Positions 35,161 to 45,030 of a stretch of DNA of 64,000 bases are shown here, piece after piece. The DNA is from Melastoma dodecandrum (taxonomy: Eukaryota > Streptophyta > Magnoliopsida > Myrtales > Melastomataceae): contig JARUPY010000083.1 of assembly GCA_029817715.1 (NCBI GenBank), positions 1,116,001 through 1,180,000 of the forward strand, given 5' to 3'. The stretch's first letter is position 1. Each line of letters begins with the position of its first letter. The notes under the pieces are model-generated. The model saw only the letters and a list, made by a program, of their open reading frames with translations, made no database searches and was not told where the DNA came from. Both the position numbers and the translations under genes were made by a program.

Positions 35161-35766
35161 CACCCCAGGGCTATGTCGGCAAGATGCATATGCATATTTC
35201 TCTTCGACTGGAGCGGTCCCCGCAGACGGTGGACGCGATAACTTTTGTTTTAATAGGCCATCGGTCCAATTTCGTGACCCGACATACGCTGTAAAATTTA
35301 GCTCTTGTCCGGTATACGCTGATGGGGAAAACATTCTCTACTGTAAACCCTACCGTAAAACTTCGCCGATGCCCTTTCTTGCTCCCATTATATGCGTTCT
35401 CCAGCAGTATGATTGTTCGTCGTCTCTAACCCCTTATGCCAACTTCGAGACTCCCTGCCGTGTACGCCGCATACGATGGTCCCCGTGCAAATTCAGACCC
35501 TTGTTGTTTACTTGACGAACTATAATCCTACTGTTTCATGGACACAAACTACGCCTCGATGGAGAACTAGTGCATGTGGGGACGAATGCATTGCCTACAT
35601 TACGAGAGAAACCCTTACTTTCAACAACCGCAGCACATCATTAATTTCGAACTGACAGGGAAGCTAATCACTGCTCGCATTTACTAATAAATTCATGTGG
35701 CAGTTTACAAATTGTTTTACCCCTGCTACCACTCTGCCATTTGAACAGCCACCAACCGAATCAACC

Positions 35767-36703
35767 ATGGCGAATGGCAGCAGGCCATCGTCCAACTTCC
35801 ACGTCCATGTAAGCTCCTTCCGACCGTACCCCTGTGAGAAAGCATGTCGGATCAGGGTAGAGTTATGGTCCGGAACTGGCGTATCGCCGGGCCGCGTTGG
35901 CTACGAGGTTACTTTCAACGTCCGTGTACACACAAACCTCCAGCTTCAACAGGGTAACGGAGGGTGGGTGCGTGATCTGCGTGTTACGTTGCTGCAAATG
36001 CTGGGTATGGAGCCTCAAATAGACGAAAACTGTGCGCCCACCGTGGAACGTCTGCTCCGGTTCTTGCACCTGCCACTACTCAACCTTCTGCGTCCGGGGA
36101 CCAATAGGATACAACTCCAGCTAAACAGGCCATCCCTTCGTGTAGCAACCTCGTTATCCGAGAACAAAATATTTCAGCTGCGTCTCCAGCTCGAAGTGTA
36201 CGACGACTCGCCGGTGTGGGAGCTCATGTTAAATGACACCCGAGGGACGGTCGACCTGGCGCTTGCACAGGGCGTCGGTGATTCGGACATGCAAACGGAG
36301 ATGTCCGTCCTCGTTTGGAACTGCCCAAACTACCGTAACGAATACTCCTTCGTCAACGCTGCAGTTGAACTCTTCACCGTCCAGAACACGTGCATGGCGG
36401 TGGTCAGTAATATCCCGTCCACCGCACTGAACGATGCAGCCAGCTTATGCGAGCAGTTTCCATTCAGCGACCATCACGTTCTGCATTCTTGGCAAGGCGG
36501 CGCCCTCGTCCTGTGCGGACGCCAACGGATCAGCATTCATTTCTTCGAGGAGATGGTCGCAACGGCGAGTGCTATCGTTATGGTACGTGTACGCCTACTC
36601 AACCCAAATAACTTTCCATTCGACCTTCATATGCTCGTAACACATCTGTGTTGTATGTATGTCTACGCAGGACTACCCGAGGAACCTCTTCTCCAACTTG
36701 TGA
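35767..36703 (+). CDS. unrecognised 282-aa gene, intact second copy of the pair (element C)
   Basis: Two exons: 35767-36582 (816 nt) and 36671-36703, joined by GT-AG and ending DYPRNLFSNL. I chose ATG 35767 because copy one has an ATG at the matching place (MANGS against MNGS). Features: a beta-rich N-terminal half (RIRVELWSGTG, VGYEVTFNVRV), then RDLRVTLLQMLG, LLNLLRPGTNRIQLQL, LATSLSENK-type LRVATSLSENKIFQLRLQLE, and later GALVLCGRQRISIHFFEE. There is no signal peptide or membrane segment. It lies between transposase and right TIR inside C, so it is either a third element gene or a captured host gene. An accessory role is only a guess. Confidence 0.65.
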
Positions 36704-37259
36704 AAATTAAGGACTCTTCGTGCTAGACGTAATTCCCTTTTGTAGAACGTGTGTGACTACGGTATGTCAACGCCCTGGCGGGCTTCCAAGCCGCATCATA
36801 ACATCGCGGCCAACAATTTTTGGGCACCTCGCATCCTCTGTGTGCTTTTGCGTTGTAATATCCCTTACGACGTCGGAATTGTGTAGTCCCCTTTAATATC
36901 GCCGTGGACTTCGCGGTGTCCTCGGGAGAACATAACCTGCAGTTCGAACTTGGTTTCCTACAATTCCTGTGACCCCCTTTCACCAACTTCCAAGTCACCA
37001 TTAACCCGACTTTCTTACCTGCCTCAGCAACTCGTCCTCACCGCGATCTCCCTACATCGCAGGCTTCGAATCGCAAATGCGTGGGTGCCCGTCACTGGCC
37101 GCAAGTATCTACACAAGCTGAGGATCGGTTTCCCGACCAATAACGTGCCCCAGACCCTAGCTGAGCTGGGAACGCACAAACTCACTTTTAATGGGCAAAA
37201 TGGTAATATCTTCCCCATGGCAGGATTGGAGTTAGGCTAGGAGTTAGGCTATTGCGAAT
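36704..37259. other. interval between the unknown gene and the right array of element C
   Basis: Short overlapping frames on both strands (36723-37240), none recognised. GC content falls sharply at 37250 where the array starts. AGGAGTTAGGCT-like phrases repeat at 37225-37250. Confidence 0.4.
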
Positions 37260-38165
37260 TACTAATTACTAACTACAATGTTAGTACAATGTAGTAATGG
37301 TTGTCGTTTATGTACTAATGGTTACTGTTTATGTACTAGTACAATTAGTAAAATGTATTAATGGTTACTGTATTGGTACTACTACATGTAAAATGTACTA
37401 ATGTACACTGCTTTTTTACTAGTACAGTTACTACAATATACTAATTGTCACTGTTTTCGTACTATTAATGGTTCGTACATTGTACTAATGGTTCTATTTT
37501 TGTACTAATACACTTAATACAATGTACTAATTGTCACTGTTTTTGAACTAGTAATGGTTTGTACAATGTACAAAACTTTTTCAGTACATTATTAGTTCAT
37601 TACATGTGTACTATTTGGTACAAAACAGAAACAGTGATTTTTAGTACAATGTACTAAGTGTACTAGTACAAAAACAGTACCATTAGTACAATGTACTAAC
37701 TGTACTAGTACAAAAGCAGTGTACATTAGTACATTGCACTACCTGTACTAGTACAAAAATAGTACCCATCAGTACACTTGTAATTACTGATGATGAACTA
37801 GCTACAGTGTTAGTACATTGTACTACTAGTCACTGTTTTTGTACTAGTAATGGTTAGTACATTGTACTAAAAATCACTGTTACTGTTTTGTATCAATTAG
37901 TACACCTGTAATGTACTAAAAATGTACTAAAAAAGTTTTGTACATTGTACCAACCATTACTAGTACAAAAACAGTAACTATTAGTACATTGTACTAACTG
38001 TACTAGTACAAAAATAGTACCCATTAGTACATTGTACTAACACTGTAGTTAGTAAATCGTTAGTAATAACAACTATACTAATTGGTGTTAGTACATTGTA
38101 CTAAATCAGGGTCGGAATTAGTACAATGCGGGAGGACGTCCCACGCACGGGACGTTAGCCGCTCC
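37260..38165 (-). repeat. right terminal inverted repeat of element C
   Basis: Arrays of TTAGTACAATGTACTAA, TACTAGTA and ACAGT spacer units in reverse complement to 20628-21440. It ends ACGTCCCACGCACGGGACGT and TAGCCGCT. Base content changes abruptly at the inner edge. Confidence 0.88.
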
Positions 38166-38464
38166 CGTTTCTCGGGCCTTCCAACTGGGAAGATGAAAAA
38201 GATATACATTTGTACTTCCCTTCCCGATAGGCAATTTGACGAAAATACCCTTTTCGTTATTGATTTCGTGGAGGCCATATTCATTACATTTGTACTTTCC
38301 TTCTCGACTTTTACGCTCGAGCGAACATGGAGTTAGCTGACTTCATTAAACTTAAACGTTCTTTCTCAATTCTTAGTCATAGCTCATTCAAGAAACGGAT
38401 TATAACTTTATGAACTCGACCTCGTTACTCCCAATTTCGTGAAATTTTGCATGTATGTTTCTAA

Positions 38465-39371
38465 ATGTCACATCCATTTGACCTTTTCCCAAAAATCAAT
38501 GTTTTGAGGACCGGTGCATGCGACTTCAACCAAAATGGGAGCACTTGGGTATCTTTCGACGGATCAAAGTCTCTACAACTCATAAAAAAATACAATATTC
38601 GAGCTTGCATTGCTCTTCTGGCCTTTTGGAATGGAATAGTGAATTGTTTATATTTTCGGTAATGCCCTATGACTATCACTCTCGAAGAAGTAGAGTCTTT
38701 TTACCACTTGTCACGATCACGGGCTCCTCTTCAATCCATGATGAAGAAGGATATTTTATTCATGAAGACTCTAGTATCACGATATAAAGAAACATATGAA
38801 GATGTCGAAGGCCAATAATGAATGGCGACCTAAACAGGAATTCGAGTTCTAAGCGCATATTTTCGAGACCTAAATATGGAGTGGCTTTCGAAGTGCAGTT
38901 TTTTGTTGTCGAGTGAAAAGGGTTGTGCACTACATGAGAATACTTGCTAACTTCTTAGTAAAGGCCTTAGTGCCAATTGCATTCGGGCCATTCCTACTAT
39001 GTCTTTTATATCAAGTTCTCAACCAGGTGAGTCAATTTGACAAAGGTTTATTCCCAGTAAAGCTAGCACGAGGACCAATTGGGCTCTTGTACTTGCCGTC
39101 TCATATCTGGACCCTTATCTCACTCCGTGCAAAGTCGTGCTATGAGAACCTGAAATTGTCTTGCTTTGGGGAGGACATCATCGGGAGTTGTTCTGACCCA
39201 AAGTCCTGTGCTCCTAAGAGTGTTACGGGGATAATCAAGAATATCCTTGATCCAAATCAATTTCATAAGAGTCTTTGGAGACCATTTCCCTATGACTTCC
39301 CTCTAGCGACGTTGTCGAGAAGCTCTCCCCTATCCATAATGGGATTTAGTGCTGACGTCTCGAGATTATAG
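38465..39371 (+). pseudogene. degenerate plant-mobile-domain-like fragment
   Basis: The frame at 38465-38662 contains NIRACIALLAFWNGIVNCLYF. The frame at 38913-39371 contains ILANFLVKALVPIAFGPFLLCLLYQVLNQV and later ARGPIGLLYLPSHIW. This pattern (a short aromatic helix, a small-residue helix before a leucine/tyrosine-rich helix, then a GP-W-like turn) resembles the plant mobile domain (aminotransferase-like) common in plant transposons. The pieces are in different frames with no clear ends. 38166-38464 and 39372-39785 show nothing recognised. Confidence 0.4.
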
Positions 39372-39814
39372 CCATTGACAAATAGGGTTCCATTTTCAAA
39401 GTATATACAACCCTCAACTTTGTGCGAGGCGGCTTGGGTTTGTTTAATCGATAATGGTGCCATTTTGGCGATCCTTAAACATTCCTTTATCTGAGAGAGT
39501 ATGTCATCCAAAGAACATTCTCTCTGAAATTGAGAAGGCTTCGATCAAGCTCGAAAGGCTAAGGTTCCCCAATTCTCATCTGGTTTACCCTAGTACTATC
39601 TTCTTCCAACATTTCTTGCACGCCACATTTGCAACTCTTCTCCACAAGATCAAATTTCTTGTCAAGTCACCGAAGCAGAACATCTTGACAATTAAAACAC
39701 TAAATCTCCGCTTCCAACAAAATGAAAGGCATGACGACAATAAGTATCTTAGATATTCTTCTTTGTTTCCTATTTGATTCATTACATTGATTATTCTCTT
39801 TTTTAGAGGGTTTA

Positions 39815-40280
39815 GTCAAGATCATCAAGAGTGTATGCGCGCTTTCTGGCCTAACACACGCATGACGGTTCGGATGACCCGAGGATCCGAGTCCGCTCTC
39901 CCAAGGCCCAATCGGTCGACGTTACGACTCGAACATCGGACGCTGCAGAAGGAAACTGGGTTGAACCCTCCCTTGGTTCCTAAAAGGGCCAGCGGGGTGT
40001 TTCACTAATCGTCCACAATTCCTTGTGAGGGAACCGGAGGCGACAAGTGAAAAGCTACGCGTAGGCCTCACTAAGGACTGTTCGGGAGGACTCGGGAGCG
40101 GCTCGTGTCGCCAGTCCCACAACCAAAATGACTCTGTAAAAAACAAGTTGTTGTTTAATCTAGATTTGAAAAATGACTCCGTAAAAAACAAGGAGTCGCC
40201 ACCGACTTAGTATTGAAAAATGGTTTAAGTCGGGAAACCAGAGTAGGATTCAAAGATTCCTAATTACTAACTCTTACATC
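39815..40280 (+). repeat. repeat related to 56090-56460 in opposite orientation
   Basis: GGAGCGGCTCGTGTCGCC (near 40095) and GGAGTCGCCACCGACTTA (near 40190), with the stretch between them, match the reverse complement of 56270-56090. The GGAGTCGCCAC phrase is common at the LTR/primer-site border of some plant gypsy elements. No coding part recognised with it. Confidence 0.5.
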
Positions 40281-40423
40281 TAAACATGTGAAAAATTGAC
40301 GTTCGCTCCTGAAGAGAGAAAAAGTGAAGATAGAAGAAAGGAAGGCTGAATTCTCACTTACCGTGAGAGTTGTTCTCTATTGCTTTATAAAGTTAATGTA
40401 CATAATACATGAATAAAAGTGCA

Positions 40424-40869
40424 TCAAGACAGTCCTAATGTGACTAAGCTATAGAAAATGAGAGGAAGCGAGCCCTTTTGTGAGACCATCAGCCAATTGA
40501 TCCGCAGTTCCAATGGAGTGGATAGAAAGTTGCTTCTGCGTAAAACGTTCTCGCACAAAGTGGTAGTCGATTTCGATGTGTTTGATCCTTTCGATTTCGC
40601 CGCAAGATAAATTGCCGAAACGTTGTCGTACCAAAGTATAGGAGGGTGACTCTGAGGAACCCGCAAGTCGCGAAGAAGTGATTGTATCCATAAGATCTCA
40701 ACTGTGGTATTAGCAAAACTTTTATACTCTGACTCAGTACTGGACCGAGAAACAGTGCGCTGCTTCTTAGAACTCCAAGAGATTCGGTAAGAGCCAAGAA
40801 GTATAACAAACCCACTGACAGACCGACGATCGTCAGGATTACCGGCCCAGTCAGCATCAGAAAAACCAT
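40424..40869 (-). pseudogene. copia RNase H, frameshifted
   Basis: The 40424-40666 frame has [21 protein letters not shown]. The overlapping 40449-40691 frame has [14 protein letters not shown] and [12 protein letters not shown]. These are consecutive blocks of copia RNase H, separated by an indel near 40600. A further block lies in the frame to 40869. Dead copy. Confidence 0.8.
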
Positions 40870-41149
40870 GTAGCGAGGGAAGAGTGGCTGATGGATATGA
40901 AGCCCATAAGTTATTGTTCCCTTAAGATATCACAGAATACACTTCACGGCAGACCAATGAGTAATTGTCGGACGATGCATGAACGGGCAAACTTGATTGA
41001 CTGCGAATGCTATACCAAGTCTCGTCAGGGAGAGGTATTGTAGGCAACCTACTATGCTCCGATATAGAGTAGGATCAGAAAAGGGGTCTCCATCATGAAG
41101 AGATAGACGAACACCGGAGGGAGCTGGAGAGCCGGGGCTTGCATTTCTA

Positions 41150-41360
41150 CATGGAACTATGAGCTAGAATATAGTGAATGTACTTGGACTGAGTAAGGTA
41201 TAGCCCAGTATGGTCAACATGCGCTTCCATCTAGAGAAAAAAATGTAGAGGACCAAGATCCTTCATAGCAAACTCCTGTTGTAGTGTAATAATAATGGAG
41301 GTAAGAGGAGCACCGGGTGTCCCAGTCATAATGATATCGTCAACATAAACAAGTAGATAA
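41150..41360 (-). pseudogene. copia reverse transcriptase, C-terminal half
   Basis: The minus strand reads FVLQGQHFLIYLLVYVDDIIMTG (YVDD at about 41332-41343), then LQQEFAMKDLGPL and a GLYLTQSKYIHYIL-type stretch, which are the polymerase active site and thumb blocks. The preceding fingers region is missing: sequence passes directly from the integrase tail's serine-rich linker into this block. Confidence 0.75.
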
Positions 41361-41361
41361 A

Positions 41362-42263
41362 TCAGAAAATGTTGTCCTTGAAGAACAAATAGAGAAGTAT
41401 TGGTACTTGAAGATGTGAGGAAGAAGGAGAGGAAAGAGACATACCGGGAGCTTGCACTTGGCCAGAGGAGGACAACGAAGTAGCAGGCGCACTATTGGTT
41501 AGTGGAAACAAATGTTCATCGAATTTGACTTGTGTAGTGAGAAACATACGACCGGTGATAAGATCAAGACAACGATACCCCTGATAGTGATATGGATACC
41601 TAAGAAAGACACATGGGCGAGGGCGAAGTTCTAATTTATGACAAGTGTATGGGCGACGATAGGGATAACAGAGGCAACCGAATATTCTCAAGGTGGAATA
41701 ATCGGGACTACGACCCAATAATATTTCAAAAGGAGATTTCAATGAAAGTGATTTAACGGGAAACCTATTAATAAGGTAGATAGCTGTTTCAAATGCATAA
41801 TCCCAATACTTCATAGAAAGAGAAGAATGGAACAGAAGTGTGAGGCCCATCTCAACAATATGACGATGCTTTCTCTCTGCAGAGCCATTTTGTTGTGGAA
41901 CATGAGGGTATGAGATGCGATGAAAAATGCCATGATTTTGAAATTCAGATTGAAATGTATTAGAGAGAAATTCTTTGGCACCATCAGATTGTAGATATTT
42001 GATGCGACGACCATAGAGATTTTCAATTTGTATACAAAAAGCACGAAAAACAGATAAACATCAGAACGTGATTTGAGAACATAAAACCATGAGAATTTGC
42101 TATAATCATCAAGAAAGTGAATATAATAATGATGACCAGAATGAGATGTAACAGGAGCAAGTCCCCAAATGTCCGTATGGACAAGTTCAAATAAAGAAGT
42201 GCTAGAGTGGAGCGTGGAAGGAAAGGAATTATTTATGTTTTCCCTTGTTGACATGCAGAACAT
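41362..42263 (-). pseudogene. copia integrase, core and C-terminal region
   Basis: The 41811-42263 frame reads ELVHTDIWGLAPV, then HYYIHFLDDYSKFSWFY, containing the first two core acidic positions. The 41362-41850 frame reads AFETAIYLINRFPVKSL, KSPFEILLGRSPDY and LRIFGCLCYPYRRPY, the usual end of a copia integrase, followed by a serine-rich linker. The two frames differ, with a frameshift around 41820-41900. Integrase would insert the cDNA. Confidence 0.85.
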
Positions 42264-42940
42264 ACGTGGTCATTATTCAGAGAGGATGAGAGACCCAAAA
42301 TGCGATGAACAATAGAAAAGAAGGATGCCCTAGGCGTTGATGGCAGAGAACACTAGAATTGGACATAGAGATGTGATCTTGAGGAGTTCGCCTGGAGCTC
42401 GAGTTGAAGTGATAAAGTCCATCTTAACTGGGCCACGCAGAAGCTCTTGGGGAGTGAAACGATCCTTCACAATGAAACAATTCGATTGAAGCTCAAAGAA
42501 GCATGAATTATCTTCGACAAATTTAGAGATACTTGTGAAGTTTTAACCCATCTATCTTCACCATCTTGTGCTCCAGAATTTCCTAATAGTCGATGATGTC
42601 CTTTATTGTGTGTATCTAGTCGATGAACTCTTCTGGAACGAGATTGTCTTCCAACATGGGAATCTGTACTCACACCATTGTAACTCGTCCTCCCTAGACA
42701 TCTTGGCCGGTATATAGGCTTCGACTCTTCTAGATTCTCCATTTCCTACAATGGATTCTCCTCGAAGTCACCATTGTGGTGGCTATATGGGGAATGAGCT
42801 TATCGAGTCCTTAGGATTTAAAGTTGTTGTTGTAAGTCCTCAATTTGTTGCTCCAAATTGATAACTTGAACATTGGTACATGACATGCCATTTTAGAAAT
42901 GTTGCCCATCTTTAACCTTGTGCTCTGATTCCAACATGAT

Positions 42941-43160
42941 ACGACCAAAAAAAAAATATACAACCACAACTCGACTTTGTTAATCGATAAAAAAGCACCA
43001 CCGTTAAGTACGAGAGCATGAATTAAACTTATAATGATACAAATATTGCCACCACTCGTGTCAATATCAGCTCCTCACATTAGATCCAGAAAAATATCAA
43101 GCAGTCTAGAGAAAGAGACAATCAAATAGCTTTGTAAGAATATATTACAAAGTTAAGTGA
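42941..43160 (-). repeat. possible 5' LTR part of the second copia remnant
   Basis: Lies directly outside the primer-binding-like site and is AT-rich, but no second copy was found. Element D may have inserted next to or into it. Confidence 0.3.
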
Positions 43161-43170
43161 GTTTAATCAT
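43161..43170. repeat. target site duplication of element D, left
   Basis: GTTTAATCAT against GTTCAATCGT on the right: eight of ten positions match and both differences are transitions. Confidence 0.75.
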
Positions 43171-44240
43171 GGAAGCGGCTAACGATACGTGCATGTAACG
43201 GTTACGTAATTTACTAAATTTGCTTATTTTTTTTTAGTAAATTTTACTAAAAAATCACTTTTTTAAGTAAAACGCCAACATATTTAGTCAAAAAATTTGT
43301 AAATTTTACTAATTTTGTTACTGTTCATTTTTAGTAAATTTTACTAAATCTGCGTATATTTTACTAAGAAGTCACCTTTTTTTTTGTAAAAGGACGACAT
43401 AATTAGTAAAAAAATATGTAAATTTTATTAATTTTTTTATTTAATAAATTTTACTAAATCTGTGTATATTTTACACAGAAATCACTTTCTTAGAAAAAGG
43501 ACGACATAATTAATAAAAAAATTTGTAAATTTTAGTAATTTTGTTACTGTTCATTTTTAGTAAATTTTACTAAATCTACGTATATTTTACTAAGAAATAA
43601 CATTTTTAGCAAAAGGACGACATAATTAGTAAAAAAATTTGTAAATTTTACTAACTATATTACTGTTCATTTTTAGTAAATTTTACTAAATCTGCGTTTA
43701 GTATTTTTTTTTAAATAATTTTCTCATTTTTTAAGTAATCGTTTACTAAAAATATGGGAGAATTCCTACTATGTTTAGTAAATTTTATTAAAAATTTACT
43801 GTTCAAGTTTAGTAATTATTACTAATTTTTGTTAGTAAAAGTTCTCATTTTTTTCGTCGGATTTACTAATTTTTTAGTGATATGTACTAATTTTCACTGT
43901 GCACTGTTAATAAAAATTACTTCTTTCGTTTCGTTAAACATAACTAATATTAGTAATAGTTTACTAATTTTATTGTGATATTTAGTAAAACACTGTTTGA
44001 GTTAGTTAAAGTGTTAGTAAAGTTGTCCGGGTTTCGTAAATGTTTACTGATTTCTACATGATTTTACAGAAAAATTTTATAAACTGTTACTAAAATGTTT
44101 AGTAATTTACTAATTCGAACAGTGAAACCCAAACCTATTTACGAACCTAATGTCGCTGTGAAATTATCATTTTACCCCCGACACTAAATTACTTAATATA
44201 TTACAAAACTTGTTAGTAATCTTGTCCTCATCGCCCTCAA
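43171..44240 (+). repeat. left terminal inverted repeat of element D, expanded
   Basis: Motifs are TTTAGTAAATTTTACTAAA-like. A roughly 115-bp unit, marked by GGACGACATAATTAGTAAAA and TCTGCGTATATTTTACTAAG, occurs about four times at 43270-43690. The right arm has it once, which accounts for the 1070-against-729-bp length difference. The inner end is CTTGTCCTCATCGCCCTCAA. Confidence 0.9.
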
Positions 44241-44477
44241 CTTAGTAAATATATTACGAACGTAATTACTAATCTTGTGTGTTAGTTTCGTAATTTTTAC
44301 TAACTATGACTCCAATAGAAAGCATTTAATTGTCTGCATGTTGACTCTACAGATATTCGTCTTTGCTTCCTCATGTTCGTCTACAGGTGTTCGTCCTTGC
44401 TCCCTCATCTTTAGGTAGAGGTCTACGTCCCAGCTTCCTCATCTTCGACTGCAGGTCTTCATCCTAGCTTCCTCCGA
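44241..44477. other. element D interior, no gene
   Basis: Transition from AT-rich array to a TTC-rich stretch with loose copies of CTTCCTCATCTTCG that grade into the 33-bp repeat. It should contain the transposase promoter. Confidence 0.4.
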
Positions 44478-44706
44478 TTCGGTTGCAGGTGGAGTCACAC
44501 GGTCCTCTTCTTCGGCTGCAGGTGGAGTCACACCGTCCTCTTCTTCGGTTGCAGGTGGACTCACACCTTCCTCGTTCGGCTGCAGGTGGAGTCACACGGT
44601 CCTCCTCTTCGGCTGCAGGTGGACTCACACCTTCCTCCTCTTCGGCTGCAGGTGGACACCCACCTTCCTCCTCTTCGGCTGCAGGTGGACTCCCACCTTA
44701 CTAACA
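44478..44706 (+). repeat. 33-bp minisatellite, seven units
   Basis: The unit begins TTCGGCTGCAGGTGGA and continues CTCACACCTTCCTCCTC. The third unit is 31 bp. Since 33 is a multiple of three, one frame encodes an 11-aa repeat, SSSSAAGG(V/L)T(R/P), but the 31-bp unit shifts it. Whether it is translated is unknown. Confidence 0.9.
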
Positions 44707-45030
44707 CAGCAACCATCTTCAACCCTGTTCGGTGGTATCTGAGCTTCCTCCTCGGTCGCCTGAAGAAATGGAAAGTGTATTCAAGCAGGATAAACCAAGA
44801 TTCGGTGAAGACATGCTTCCTTCCTTATTGTAGATAATTTGGGTCAGGTTGTTATGAGGTTGAACCATTTATGTGAAGTTGCTTTGCTGGCTAGAAGTTG
44901 GAAATGGACCAAACAAATAATAGCATTTATGTTATGGTTCGACGAGAAGTCAAAATAAGTGAACTGCAAAACCATTTTCCGAATCTGTTCTTAACCTCTT
45001 CTTTTCATATATGTGAGTGTAGTTGAGCAG

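Larger units (their letters stand above)
20628..38165. mobile_element. MULE element C (17.5 kb including nested element B)
   Basis: Left end GAAGCGGCTAACGTCCCGTG and right end CACGGGACGTTAGCCGCT are inverted matches, followed on each side by arrays of TTAGTACA-TGTACTAA motifs. Removing B leaves about 12.2 kb. The interior carries, left to right, a multi-exon C48 protease gene (+), a FAR1/MULE transposase (-) broken by B, and a tandem pair of unrecognised genes (+). No target duplication is visible: CTGCAGTTAT on the left against CCCGTTTCTC on the right. The flanks may have been rearranged. Confidence 0.88.
40424..42940 (-). mobile_element. second Ty1/copia remnant, no LTR pair found
   Basis: Minus-strand order from the right: primer-binding-like site at 42922-42933 (TGGAATCAGAGC, one base off the usual TGGTATCAGAGC), integrase core (42263-41811), integrase C-terminus (41850-41362), reverse transcriptase second half with YVDD (about 41350-41150), further RT/RNase H blocks (to 40424). 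The first half of reverse transcriptase is deleted near 41365-41400. The outer LTRs could not be matched to each other. Confidence 0.8.

Noticed and set aside
44483..44837. Repeat-containing proteins from the 33-bp minisatellite
   Set aside because: Two frames are open only because of the repeat, and one unit of 31 bp shifts frame. Described as a repeat instead.
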